From: Pullulanibacillus pueri
Lineage (GTDB): Bacteria; Bacillota; Bacilli; Bacillales; Sporolactobacillaceae
Direction of reading: 5' to 3'
Assembly: GCF_014639255.1 (NCBI RefSeq)
Contig: NZ_BMFV01000008.1
Span: 1 to 64,000 of the forward strand
Length of the DNA stretch: 64,000 bases
Shown: positions 26,013-34,816 of the stretch, piece after piece
How the letters are laid out: each line of letters begins with the position of its first letter
Numbering within the stretch: position 1 is the stretch's first letter
The notes under the pieces: model-generated
What the model was told of the DNA's origin: nothing
Databases searched by the model: none
The model's input: only the letters and a program-made list of their open reading frames with translations
Program-made: the position numbers and the translations under genes

Positions 26013-26780
26013 CTATTTTTTAAAACTGGAAAGAAGTTTCTCGGCAAAGGGTTTTAGTTTTTCAGGCTCTTCTAACTGTGAAAACATCCATTCCAACTCA
26101 TTTTTGAGCACGGTGACAATAAGTGAAGCTGCCACTGTGTGATCCTTTAGTGTTATTTGGTTAAAAATCTCTTGTACCTGCTTAAGGATAGGAAGTGGCA
26201 GAAACCGCTCTAATGTTTTCAAGCCGAGTTGAGCCCGATCTGAACTATAGTGATGTAGCAAAACTTTAGAAAAACAAAGCATCACCTGATGTAACATATC
26301 AACCGCCCACAAATGATTTCCCCTTCTTTGTGCCTTACGATATTGGAACAGAAACCAAACCGTATCCATTGCATTGTCTAAAAACTCCGTCGGGGAAAGT
26401 TGCAAATGTTGACTGGCTTGATAGGGGCTCAAAAGGCCTTTGGGATCGTAATACACCTTGAAAAAGTCTTTTTCAATAAAGCTTTCTTCGGTGACCGTGA
26501 ACAAGTCAACATGTAAGAGATTGTCATACACAGCAATAACCTGCGGTGCAATAATGAAAATGTCATCATAAAATAAGAGCTCTCGATACGTCCGCAGATG
26601 ATCGAGGCGTTTCTGTAAGAAAACTTCTTGGTCTTTTTCCTCCACCATACAATATAGATCAATATCAGAATACTCATCATGCTCTCCTCGTCCTATAGAC
26701 CCTTTAACAAAAAGAGCTTGAACACGATGATCCGTTTTTAAACTGGCAATGAGTTGCTCAATCGCTTCCTCCTGTACCAA
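26013..26780 (-). CDS. Nucleotidyltransferase-domain protein
   Basis: A 255-residue protein with a polymerase-beta-type nucleotidyltransferase domain at the N-terminus: FVKGSIGRGEHDEYSDIDLY holds the GSxxRG and DxD metal motifs near residues 27-43, and a third acidic residue may be in LLHVDLFTV. The remainder is helical (about residues 115-250), as in aminoglycoside nucleotidyltransferase-like proteins. Start is TTG with GGGGGT seven bases before it. Substrate unknown: AadK-like drug modification, or protein AMPylation, are possible but not shown. Confidence 0.75.
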   Translation of the reverse strand: MVQEEAIEQLIASLKTDHRVQALFVKGSIGRGEHDEYSDIDLYCMVEEKDQEVFLQKRLDHLRTYRELLFYDDIFIIAPQVIAVYDNLLHVDLFTVTEESFIEKDFFKVYYDPKGLLSPYQASQHLQLSPTEFLDNAMDTVWFLFQYRKAQRRGNHLWAVDMLHQVMLCFSKVLLHHYSSDRAQLGLKTLERFLPLPILKQVQEIFNQITLKDHTVAASLIVTVLKNELEWMFSQLEEPEKLKPFAEKLLSSFKK

Positions 26781-26863
26781 CAGCGTTACCCCCTATAAAG
26801 GTAAATATTACGATATTATACAATGTATTCCATTTCTTTGCAAGATTATAAGTCTTATAGAAA

Positions 26864-28039
26864 TTAAACATGCTTATTTTCAATAATCATAGCTATTCCT
26901 TGCCCACCACCAATACATAACGTTGCCAGTCCATATCGAAGCCCTTGCTTCCGTAGTTCATAGGCTAACGTCAACAAGATTCGTGTCCCACTTGCTCCGA
27001 CAGGATGACCTAAGGCAATAGCGCCTCCGTTGACATTCGTTTTCTTTCGGTCAAGACCAAGTACCTTCTCAACAGCAAGATATTGAGCGGCGAAAGCTTC
27101 ATTGACTTCGAACAGGTCGATATCTTTTATCTCTAGGTGAGCACGATCTAGCGCTCTCTTAGAAGCAGGTACTGGTCCAATCCCCATATAATGGGGATCA
27201 ACGCCAGCAATGCCCCAAGAAATAATTTCTGCCATTGGGAGAATGTCATGTTCAAGGACATAGTCTTCTGTCGCGAGAACAAGTGAAGCTGCACCATCAT
27301 TAATACCACTGGAGTTGCCCGCTGTGACCGTCCCCCTCTCAACGAAGGACGGACGCAAATTAGATAATTTTTCCTGAGAAGTATCTTCGCGGATATGTTC
27401 ATCGTGCTCTAATTTAAGCTTTTTTGTGGTCACAGATATCATTTCTTCAGCTAATCTTCCAGATTGCCGAGCATCTGCTGCCCGTTGATGACTGAGAACA
27501 CTGAAGTCATCCTGAGCCTCGCGAGAAATCGCGTATTTTTTTGCAAGATTTTCAGCCGTTATTCCCATACCCTCTCCTATATATTCATCGGTAAGAGTCG
27601 CCAGTAGCATATCTTCTAACTTAAGAGACCCAAGCTTTCCAGCATTAGACCTTGAGGTAAAATCAGCGCGTGGACTCATCGACATGTTTTCAACGCCTCC
27701 GACCAACGCTACCTCAGATTCCCCAAGTAGCATCGATTGCACGGCTGAAACAACCGCTTGCAATCCAGAACCACACAGTCGATTCACGATGAGCGCGGGC
27801 ACCTTTTCGTATACCCCTACATTTAACCCAATATGACGGGCGACGTATGCCGCATTGGTATGGGTCTGAATGACATTGCCGAATACAACATTGTCGATTA
27901 CTTCTGGAGAGATCTGTGCGCGCCTAATGGCTTCCCTGGCCGCTAGCGTTCCTAACTGTGTCGTATTCAAGGCCCTTAAATGACCACCAAAGCTACCAAA
28001 GGGCGTACGTGCGCCCTCAACAATAACCACTTTTTTCAT
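26864..28039 (-). CDS. Thiolase / acetyl-CoA C-acetyltransferase
   Basis: A 391-residue thiolase that condenses two acetyl-CoA or cleaves 3-ketoacyl-CoA. All catalytic elements are present: the acylated cysteine in NRLCGSGLQAVV near residue 88, NEAFAAQ, NVNGGAIALGHPVGASGTR and the C-terminal CIGGGQG. ATG at 28039 has GGGGAGG upstream; an earlier in-frame start (28078) would overlap a cre-like site. No other beta-oxidation genes are adjacent. It follows an MFS gene by about 60 bases. Confidence 0.9.
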   Translation of the reverse strand: MKKVVIVEGARTPFGSFGGHLRALNTTQLGTLAAREAIRRAQISPEVIDNVVFGNVIQTHTNAAYVARHIGLNVGVYEKVPALIVNRLCGSGLQAVVSAVQSMLLGESEVALVGGVENMSMSPRADFTSRSNAGKLGSLKLEDMLLATLTDEYIGEGMGITAENLAKKYAISREAQDDFSVLSHQRAADARQSGRLAEEMISVTTKKLKLEHDEHIREDTSQEKLSNLRPSFVERGTVTAGNSSGINDGAASLVLATEDYVLEHDILPMAEIISWGIAGVDPHYMGIGPVPASKRALDRAHLEIKDIDLFEVNEAFAAQYLAVEKVLGLDRKKTNVNGGAIALGHPVGASGTRILLTLAYELRKQGLRYGLATLCIGGGQGIAMIIENKHV

Positions 28040-28059
28040 CACCGATTTTCCTCCCCTTT

Positions 28060-28073
28060 TTAAAACGCTTACA
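28060..28073 (-). promoter_or_regulatory. cre-like site upstream of the thiolase gene
   Basis: Minus-strand TGTAAGCGTTTTAA matches TGWAANCGNTNWCA at 13 of 14 positions, 20 bases before the start codon. Catabolite control of fatty-acid/ketone metabolism genes by CcpA is common in Bacillus. Confidence 0.55.
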
Positions 28074-28096
28074 TCCAATTCAAGAAATAAGCCTTT

Positions 28097-29362
28097 CTAT
28101 TCAAAACGACGAACGGCCGGAATAGAAAGAGCAGCCATAATAATGACGGTCATCACACTTGCCAGTAAAATTGAGGTTTTGACACCACCAATAACCTCGG
28201 CAAGCCAGCCCGTAAAAAGGTACCCTAGTGGCATTAATCCAATTGAACCCAAAATATCTAAGCTCACGACACGCCCAAAGGCCTCCTCAGGAACAAGCTC
28301 CTGAAGACTTGTCTCCCATATAATTCCGAAAAACATCGATCCCATTCCACCAAGAGCAATCACCATTAAAAGTCCTGGTACCCAGCTGATTTCAACCATA
28401 AGGAATAAGGATAGCGCTTCAAGACTCATGCCTAAGTAAGCCAGAATCCCTCTGTGTCGCCACGTTTTCTTTAGCCCAAAAAGCAGACCACCAATTAAAG
28501 ACCCGACTCCTGAAGCCGAAACAACGAGACCATATATTGATGAGCTATACTCATAATGGACATTAATAAGCCATGGTAAAATAACAACGACAACGCCAGA
28601 GGTACAGACATTAATAATAGCAAAGGCACTAATCGTCACCCATAACCAAGCGTGCTTTTTCAATTCTACAAACCCACCCAATAAGTCTTTCCCAAACGTT
28701 TTAAGCCGTGGCTGGTTTTCCAGTTTGCCAGTGGGCTTCACTCGCTTTGTCGCGCAAGCTACTTTTATAAAGAGAAGAAAAATAAAGGATATAATAAAAG
28801 TGAGTCCATCAATACCAAAAACAATGGCCGCTGTGAACAGCGAAATCAACACTCCACCAATAGAAGGTCCAATGAGTCGCATGCCTTGCATTCCCAGCTG
28901 AGTCAGTGAATTAGCAGCCCCTCGAATATCCGGTGTGAACACTTGCTGTCTTAGGGCGCTATAAGCCGGCTGAAAAACAGCACTCATGGTCCCCGTGACG
29001 ATGGCGTAACCCCATAACCAAACCATCGAGAGATGATCACTTAAGACTAATATTGTGATTAGGATTGCAAGAAAGCCTTGAATTAAATCTGAAGTCATCA
29101 TGAGTTTGACACGATGTAATTTGTCCACTAATACCCCTGTAAAAGGTAAAAGGATGACCGTAGGTAACAAATTCAGCATCATAATGAATCCCATTGAAAG
29201 GGTGGACTGCGTTAGATGAAAGACAATAATCGGAAGTGCCACCGAAGAAAGCGAATTGCCGAAAAGTGAAAGTAACTGTCCTAGCCAAAGCATCCGAAAG
29301 TTACGAGAAACGATGAGCGGCTGAATAAGTGGAAGAGAAAGGACTTTCTTTTTCTTATTCAA
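28097..29362 (-). CDS. MFS transporter, multidrug/macrolide exporter-like
   Basis: A 421-residue major facilitator with about 12 spans, of the MFS_3 type (MLWLGQLLSLFGNSLSSVALPIIVF at the N-terminus, read as MLWLGQLLSLFG plus NSLSSVALP; GVLVDKLHRVKLM is the loop 2-3 motif). Substrate unknown; many relatives export drugs or siderophores. The start is uncertain. The first usual codon is TTG at 29362, without a ribosome binding site. GAGGGG lies about 35 bases upstream, seven bases before an in-frame ATA that would add nine residues. Confidence 0.8.
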   Translation of the reverse strand: MNKKKKVLSLPLIQPLIVSRNFRMLWLGQLLSLFGNSLSSVALPIIVFHLTQSTLSMGFIMMLNLLPTVILLPFTGVLVDKLHRVKLMMTSDLIQGFLAILITILVLSDHLSMVWLWGYAIVTGTMSAVFQPAYSALRQQVFTPDIRGAANSLTQLGMQGMRLIGPSIGGVLISLFTAAIVFGIDGLTFIISFIFLLFIKVACATKRVKPTGKLENQPRLKTFGKDLLGGFVELKKHAWLWVTISAFAIINVCTSGVVVVILPWLINVHYEYSSSIYGLVVSASGVGSLIGGLLFGLKKTWRHRGILAYLGMSLEALSLFLMVEISWVPGLLMVIALGGMGSMFFGIIWETSLQELVPEEAFGRVVSLDILGSIGLMPLGYLFTGWLAEVIGGVKTSILLASVMTVIIMAALSIPAVRRFE

Positions 29363-29575
29363 TATGACGGGCTGTTCTTCTGCTATTTTGATCCCCTCAC
29401 TTATATATTTAATTATTTAATAAGTGAATCAATTATACCCTTTAAAATGGTGAAGTGACAATAACCTTAAAAAATGTGGATTGCTCCGCTCACTCCTGAG
29501 ATTCCCCCCGAGCATTCACCTTCTGCCTGTGCCCTTTTTTTGGTACAATAGAAAAAAAGTGAAGGGAAGATTTTT

Positions 29576-29893
29576 ATGAAATCAATCGAAACTTTAGAAG
29601 CTTTTGAACAAGCTATTCATGGTGATAAACGTGCATTAATTAAATTTGAAGCTGATTGGTGCCCTGATTGCAAACGTCTTAATATGTTTATTGATGAGAT
29701 TATTGAAGATCACAACGAGTTTAACTGGTACGAAATCAACCGTGATCACTTTCCTGAGCTTGGAGAAAAATATGAAGTTATGGGGATTCCGAGTTTACTC
29801 GTGTTTGATAAAGGTGAGAAAAAGGCCCATCTTCATAGCGCGAATGCGAAAAGCCCAGAGGAAGTACGTGCGTTCTTGGATTCAGTAGAATAA
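29576..29893 (+). CDS. Thioredoxin-like protein
   Basis: A 105-residue cytoplasmic thioredoxin-fold protein with the active site ADWCPDCKRL near residues 27-36 and the cis-proline in MGIPSLLVF. The WCPDC variant differs from the WCGPC of TrxA, and the protein resembles the small YdbP/YusE-type thioredoxin-like proteins of bacilli. GAAGGGA precedes the ATG, and TACAAT at about 29543-29548 is a likely -10. It is monocistronic, divergent from the MFS gene, and ends in a two-way terminator. Confidence 0.85.
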   Translation: MKSIETLEAFEQAIHGDKRALIKFEADWCPDCKRLNMFIDEIIEDHNEFNWYEINRDHFPELGEKYEVMGIPSLLVFDKGEKKAHLHSANAKSPEEVRAFLDSVE

Positions 29894-29924
29894 CAGAAGT
29901 CCATACCCTTCTACAGGAGTAAAA

Positions 29925-29960
29925 CAAAAAGAGAGGCTTGTGCAAAAGCCCCTCTTTTTG
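29925..29960. terminator. Bidirectional terminator between the thioredoxin-like gene and a small ORF
   Basis: 15-bp arms CAAAAAGAGAGGCTT and AAGCCCCTCTTTTTG (one mismatch, a G-U pair on the minus strand) around a 6-base loop, with U-rich ends on both strands. It lies 32 bases past the plus-strand gene and 12 bases past the minus-strand small ORF. Confidence 0.85.
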
Positions 29961-29972
29961 TATGCTTATTCT

Positions 29973-30098
29973 TTAAGTTGACGGACGGTCTGGTCCTTCA
30001 ATTTTTTTATCGCCATAACCAGGTGCAGTTTCCTTTTGTCCGTTTTTTGCCATAACATCATTACGTTTTTTATCTTCGCTTCTTTTATTTTGTGGCAA
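29973..30098 (-). CDS. Small hydrophilic protein, 41 residues
   Basis: A short frame starting at TTG (30096-30098) six bases after a perfect GGAGGTGA. The product (MPQNKRSEDKKRNDVMAKNG, then a Gly/Pro-containing tail ending GPDRPST) is very polar, rich in Lys, Asp and Asn, without Cys or Trp and with no membrane segment. A strong terminator follows its stop after 12 bases. I do not recognise the family; size and composition resemble minor small acid-soluble spore proteins, which is only a suggestion. Confidence 0.65.
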   Translation of the reverse strand: MPQNKRSEDKKRNDVMAKNGQKETAPGYGDKKIEGPDRPST

Positions 30099-30191
30099 AT
30101 CACTCACCTCCACTGTTAGGTTTTACAATTGGCCACATTTCATACCTGTAATTCTTTTCACTTGAACATTTAAATTCCCCTGAAAACTAAC

Positions 30192-30217
30192 GAAAACTTG
30201 GGCATACCCAAGTTTTC
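30192..30217 (-). terminator. Terminator of the small multidrug-export-like gene
   Basis: A perfect 11-bp stem (GAAAACTTGGG / CCCAAGTTTTC) with loop CATA, 16 bases after the stop of the minus-strand gene, followed by GUUAGUUUUC. Confidence 0.75.
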
Positions 30218-30232
30218 AAGGAACAGAAAAGC

Positions 30233-30790
30233 CTACCATATTTCGAATAATTTGACGATACCAGCGCCTCCCATTGTAGCCAAGAATGCAGCGACAAGCG
30301 TTCCCAAGCTAACGCTTGACATCACAAGGATTGGACGAAAGCGTAATGCTACCCCAACCGCAATGCTGACAAACACACCAACAATAGGCGCTAAAATTGC
30401 AAGAATCCAGACTCCATATTTTCCGTATTTATCGCTCAATTTCTCTGCTTTTTCAAGCTTTGATCGAAGCCAGCTCCATTTTCGAACAATGGTATCAAAG
30501 CCAGTAATCAACGTTGGGGCTAATGCTAAATGAGCAATCGACGCTATAAGAGCACCTGAAATCGGATCAAAACCAGCAGTAACAGAAGCCGTAGCCCCAA
30601 GGACTACCTCTAAAGGAATGGAGACTAAGACAACATAAAGTGTTGAGCCTATGCCGTGCATGGCAAACCCTATACATAAAACAATAAATAACAGAAGGAC
30701 TGTTGTCGTGATTCCCCAACCTACGCCATAGAATCTTCGTCTAGGCTTTTCTCTTTTCATATGTTGTTGTGTATCAGAGCTATTTTCCAC
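30233..30790 (-). CDS. Small multi-drug export family membrane protein (COG2426-like)
   Basis: A 185-residue membrane protein with four or five hydrophobic segments (TTTVLLLFIVLCIGFAM, STLYVVLVSIPLEVVLG, VWILAILAPIVGVFVSIAVG, VSLGTLVAAFLATMGGAGIV) and a charged loop KLEKAEKLSDKYGKYG. Layout and the GKYG-ILAPIVG region fit the family called small multi-drug export protein (PF06695). Transport has not been shown for most members. Start is GTG with GGGTGG upstream. Confidence 0.65.
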   Translation of the reverse strand: MENSSDTQQHMKREKPRRRFYGVGWGITTTVLLLFIVLCIGFAMHGIGSTLYVVLVSIPLEVVLGATASVTAGFDPISGALIASIAHLALAPTLITGFDTIVRKWSWLRSKLEKAEKLSDKYGKYGVWILAILAPIVGVFVSIAVGVALRFRPILVMSSVSLGTLVAAFLATMGGAGIVKLFEIW

Positions 30791-31212
30791 GCGCAGGCCA
30801 CCCTTCCTTAATTCTATTTTACATCATTTTTTCGTTTGATGTTAGTGTTTGGTTTACCAAATTTACCAGACATATCGGCATATTTCTTTCGTAGTCATTA
30901 TTCGAATGTATTGACAAAATTACCCAAGCGCGCAAACTTCGTTAGAAAACCCGACTTTGTGCCCGGATTTAATGGCAAAAGTCATAGTTACACTTATAGG
31001 ATCTTCCACAAAGATATACATTCTAACACGATAAAAATGCTGAAGCCTTGGCAAAGCACTTCCAGCAAAAGGAGAACGATCCACTTATATTCTATGATGA
31101 CTGCCATAGATGAGCACCTTATCTACAAATCCCTTTTCAGAAAATCCTCCAAGCGCTTTTCATTTTTTATTTAAATCGTTTAGGTTCGAAATATAAAACG
31201 TTTCAACCAATG
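30791..31212. other. Gene-free, apparently degenerate region
   Basis: No supported gene. A 112-codon plus-strand frame (30836-31174) lacks a ribosome binding site and has no protein-like pattern. On the minus strand one short stretch is strongly hydrophobic and could be the remains of a membrane protein, but I cannot identify it. The region leads into the broken TetR gene. Confidence 0.4.
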
Positions 31213-31425
31213 CTATCTAACAAGTATCCATACTCGTTTGAAGATACCAATACACTCGTTCAATGCTTCCTGAAAAAAGGTCAAGAAAAGGGCATCTTTT
31301 CCTTCAAAGTGAGCATAGAAAAACGGTTTCTTAAGAGCCAATCCTTAGCAATTTCCGATAAAGCTGCTCCTTCATAGCCTTTTTAGCAAAGCACAATTTC
31401 ACGATCGTTCGTTAATTTTAGTCTA
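31213..31425 (-). pseudogene. TetR/AcrR-family regulator remnant
   Basis: Three reading pieces line up with a TetR N-terminal domain: TKINERS, then a stop; GYEGAALSEIAKD in a second frame; and KKPFFYAHFEGKDALFLTFF followed by QEALNECIGIF in a third, ending at TAG (31213-31215). GYxGxALSEIA and YAHFxGKDALF are the helix-turn-helix and linker signature of TetR repressors. At least two frame breaks and lack of the ligand domain make it a pseudogene. It probably once controlled the ABC exporter encoded downstream on the other strand. Confidence 0.7.
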
Positions 31426-31665
31426 TGACAATTTCACACCAAAAGAAAGCAGGTGCTCATTTCTTTTTGTTTCCCGTACTAACCTCTAGAAAGAGGCAAT
31501 CTACGAAGAAGATACATGGATGAGCCACATAGGACGTGGCAAACGTTTGTTTCGAATGCTATGGAAATATTATTTTTTGTTTATATAAAAATTCTGATAA
31601 GGGCATTTATTTAAAAAGTAAATGTTGTATAATATTATCTATCCATAACAAAGGAGGCATTATCA

Positions 31666-31719
31666 ATGAAAAATCAAAAAAATGCTTTAGAGGTATATAA
31701 GGGTGTAACGCTTAATTAG
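31666..31719 (+). CDS. 17-residue leader peptide of the ABC exporter
   Basis: A tiny frame (MKNQKNALEVYKGVTLN) with an excellent AAAGGAGG eight bases upstream and a -10 TATAAT at 31628-31633. It ends two bases before the first strand of a set of alternative hairpins that reach the exporter's ribosome binding site. This layout is that of leader peptides in translation-attenuation control of resistance genes. No similarity to a known leader is claimed. Confidence 0.6.
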   Translation: MKNQKNALEVYKGVTLN

Positions 31720-31720
31720 T

Positions 31721-31798
31721 CACATAACAGGCGTCCCCTTATGTGCAAGTGAGCCACTTATTCTTTTCTGCGTAAGTGATAAATCGAACATAAAGGGG
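31721..31798 (+). promoter_or_regulatory. Putative translation-attenuation switch before the ABC exporter
   Basis: CACATAA (31721-31727) can pair with TTATGTG (31739-31745). Alternatively CCCCTTATG (31735-31743) can pair, with one bulged base, with CATAAAGGGG (31789-31798), enclosing an inner stem CACTTA/TAAGTG (31755-31760, 31773-31778). The second fold hides AAAGGGG, the ribosome binding site of the exporter start at 31806. The two folds share a strand and exclude each other. Confidence 0.55.
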
Positions 31799-31805
31799 TA
31801 AATCT

Positions 31806-33544
31806 GTGAAATATCGAATAAAGAAGTTTCTATCTTATTATAAACCGTATCTTAAATTATTCTTTGCGATCATGACCTGTACCCTTGCCGTGTCGGGCAT
31901 TTCCTTGCTCTATCCCTTATTAACACGATACATTACCAAACACGTTTTAGAGCATAATCTTTCGCAGGCATTGAGTCAGATATATGTCGTGGGGGCTTTA
32001 ATGGTCATGCTCGTGTTAATACAAACACTGGCTAATTATTTTGTGGACTATCATGGTCACAGAATGGGAGCTATGATGGAAAGTGATATGCGAAGTGAAC
32101 TCTTTTCGCATTATCAAAAGCTCTCTTTCAATTTTTATGATAAGCAAAAAACAGGTCAACTTATGTCAAGAGTAACTAATGATTTACTTTTGCTGTCAGA
32201 ACTGTATCATCATGGACCAGAAGATTATCTTCGGTATTGCGTTAAATTTATAGGGGCCTTTGTCATCCTGTTTCTGATCAATGCAAAACTAACCTTGGTC
32301 GTTTTTGCATTTTTACCCTTGATGGGCATTTACGCCCTTTATTTCAATAAAAAGATGAACATTGCCTTAAAAAGAAACAAAGCAAGAATTGCTGATATTA
32401 ATGCCCAGGTCGAAGATACTCTTTCGGGGATTAGAGTTGTTAAATCATTTGCCAATGAAGCCTTAGAACAGAAAAAATTTGCTAACGCAAACGATCGTTT
32501 TCTTGAAAGTAGAAAAAACAGTTATAGAAATGAAGCCTACCTCTCCAATGGGATCGAGACGTTCATTCAGCTGATTACGATTGCCGTTATTGTTTTTGGC
32601 GGTGTTAGCATTGTCCACGCTTCATTAGATTTAGCTGATTTAATTACCTTTTTATTATACATTGGGTATCTGATCGAACCTGTACAAAAATTGACCCACT
32701 TGACCATGCAGTACCAAGAAGGCATTACTGGCTTTGAACGTTTTATGGAGATTATAGAAACTGAGCCTGATATCAAAGACACTGCCAGTGCTATTGACTT
32801 AAAACCTGTATACGGCAACATAGAGTTTCGAAATGTTGGATTCAAGTATAACGAAAACCCTGATCTCGTTTTAAACAACCTTTCCCTAAAGGTTAAATCC
32901 GGTGATTATCTTGCGTTGGTAGGACCATCAGGTGTTGGTAAAACAACTTTATGCTCCCTTCTGCCTCGCTTTTATGATGTTAATGAAGGCGAGATATTCC
33001 TTGATGGTATCAATATCAAGGACATCCAGCTTCAGTCTTTAAGAAGAAATATATAGGCATTGTTCAACAGGACGTTTACCTATTCGCTGGGACGGTAAGA
33101 GACAATATTCGTTACGGAAATCCTCACTCGAGTGATGAGGACATAATTGAAGCCGCTAAACGTGCCAATGCCCATGAATTTATAATGAAGTTACCAAATG
33201 GCTACCACACAGATATTGGTCAACGCGGGGTCAAATTATCTGGTGGGCAAAAGCAAAGATTAAGCATTGCCCGTGTTTTCTTAAAAGATCCACCCATACT
33301 TATCTTTGACGAAGCCACGAGTGCTTTGGATAACGAAAGCGAAAAAGTAGTCAAAGAGGCGCTAGAGACCTTGACGGAAAACCGCACGACTTTTGTCATT
33401 GCCCATCGCCTATCCACCGTGAGGAATGCCAAAAGAATTATTGTACTTATGAATGGCAACATCAGTGAACAAGGGACTCATGAGGCATTACTAGCGCTTA
33501 ATGGCACTTATGCCCGGCTGTATAACATGCAATTTAGTTTTTAA
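31806..33544 (+). pseudogene. ABC exporter (fused membrane and ATPase domains), frameshifted
   Basis: A type IV half-transporter of the MsbA/LmrA/YfiB-YfiC kind. Residues 1-310 form six spans, and Walker A (GPSGVGKTTLCS) is near residue 375. At about 33050, after LQSLRRNI, the frame breaks: AATATATAGGCATT would read on as N-I-G-I if two bases (TA) were absent. The rest, in a shifted frame from about 33056, has the Q-loop ([10 protein letters not shown]), signature [13 protein letters not shown], Walker [12 protein letters not shown] and the H-loop IAHRLS. The break separates Walker A from the signature motif, so no working ATPase is made unless by slippage or sequence error. Start GTG with AAAGGGGT. 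Confidence 0.85.
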
Positions 33545-33566
33545 ACTAAAGTTTAAAGTCTTACGA

Positions 33567-33593
33567 AGCCCACTTCATTTTTTGAAGTGGGCT
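33567..33593 (+). terminator. Hairpin after the ABC exporter
   Basis: A perfect 11-bp stem AGCCCACTTCA / TGAAGTGGGCT with a five-T loop, 23 bases past the exporter's stop. The U-run is in the loop, not after the stem, so termination strength is uncertain. Confidence 0.5.
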
Positions 33594-33612
33594 AAAAAGA
33601 TAGACGACAAAT

Positions 33613-33641
33613 AAGGCAACTCATGAGAATTGAGCTGCCTT
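33613..33641 (-). terminator. Terminator of the sigma factor/partner operon
   Basis: AAGGCAGCTCA pairs with TGAGTTGCCTT on the minus strand (11 bp including one G-U) around a 7-base loop, followed by UUAUUUG. It lies 42 bases after the last gene of the operon. Confidence 0.65.
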
Positions 33642-33682
33642 ACCGCTAAACATCTTTCCCTTTGCTGTCACATAGCCATTAT

Positions 33683-34816
33683 CTATTTCTCGTAAGGTTT
33701 AAAGCTTTCCACTAATGAACGAGCCTCTTCCTTAGTGAGAGAATGTTTCAAAACGATTTCAAAAGCATAGTCGGCTTTTTCCCCTAACATGGCTGTCTTC
33801 CCCTGATAGTCTTTATAAAAACTCCACTTCACACCATTCGACTCAAACGAATCTGTCGGCACGGCCGGCTGGTACATGGCATTTGAATCTTTAGCAGTTG
33901 TCGTACCCTTTCGATCGCTTGGAAGTGTCGTTTTAAAGGTAAACAAAGTCCGAGCAGCTTCTGCCTTACTTTCGCGATATTCTTTTAGCGAGAGCGACAC
34001 ATCCTGCTGCCCGCTAACGTCCCGAATAGTGTAATTGATGAACACCCCCGGCCCCCACTCTTCTTTATACTCAGCTAATTTTAAAGAAGCCTGTGAACTT
34101 GAAAAAACATAAAGGCTAATGGATTGGCTCGCTTTTTGCAAGACCTGCTGCATTGCATCAGATTGGTCCTTTGCCCCCTCCTGACCCTCTGGATTTTGAT
34201 CCCGTTCAAACACAAGATAATGAGGTGTATCTTTATCACCAATGCTTATTGCGATGGCTGAAATGAGTTCTTTTCCTTTAACAGTATAAACAAGGGTGGT
34301 CTTCATGGCTTTCTTCTCTTGACTTTCATCACTTAAATTAACCTTACCCACGCTTTCACCGATACCGGAAGGACCTATATGATTCCCCGTGTTTTTATAC
34401 GTATAGTGATTGAAAGATAAAGTCTTAGGCACACTTTGTTTGGGGTTCGCTAAGTCCTCAGAGTATTTATAAGGCATCACGTCCTTTTTCTCAGCATTGA
34501 CGGTACCTGCCTTATTCGCTTTCACTTCAGGCTGTTGTTCGGAACTTGCTTTCTTTAGACTAGTCTCCGTAAGTGAGGGCGATGACTGCTGACTCGCCTG
34601 TTGTTCAGTCCCTTGAAAAAAGATGGAGTAGGAAAGAACCATAAGCAGTCCAAGACATAAAACGGTTGAAAATGTAGCGATCCATGTTTTTCTCACACTG
34701 CTTTTTCTATTGTGAATACGATTCAACACGCGAAGTCTATCTTTTTCCTGAAAGGCACCTTCTTTTAGAATCGTTTGATCCATAATCTCCTTTAACCTTT
34801 CCAACTGTTCATCCAA
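33683..34816 (-). CDS. Membrane-anchored partner (probable anti-sigma factor) of the ECF sigma
   Basis: A 377-residue protein with a cytoplasmic N-terminus of about 45 residues (MDEQLERLKEIMDQTILKEG), one span near residues 46-68 (WIATFSTVLCLGLLMVLSYS) and a large extracytoplasmic part that begins with a Ser/Gln/Glu-rich linker. I do not recognise the outer domain. Position (8-base overlap with the sigma gene) and topology suggest an anti-sigma factor or its regulator. The TTG start at 34814-34816 has AAGGAGGG seven bases upstream; the longer ATG frame begins before that site. Confidence 0.7.
   Translation of the reverse strand: MDEQLERLKEIMDQTILKEGAFQEKDRLRVLNRIHNRKSSVRKTWIATFSTVLCLGLLMVLSYSIFFQGTEQQASQQSSPSLTETSLKKASSEQQPEVKANKAGTVNAEKKDVMPYKYSEDLANPKQSVPKTLSFNHYTYKNTGNHIGPSGIGESVGKVNLSDESQEKKAMKTTLVYTVKGKELISAIAISIGDKDTPHYLVFERDQNPEGQEGAKDQSDAMQQVLQKASQSISLYVFSSSQASLKLAEYKEEWGPGVFINYTIRDVSGQQDVSLSLKEYRESKAEAARTLFTFKTTLPSDRKGTTTAKDSNAMYQPAVPTDSFESNGVKWSFYKDYQGKTAMLGEKADYAFEIVLKHSLTKEEARSLVESFKPYEK

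Noticed and set aside
30836..31174. 112-codon plus-strand frame
   Set aside because: No ribosome binding site, unlikely composition, and it lies in a degenerate region next to a broken TetR gene.
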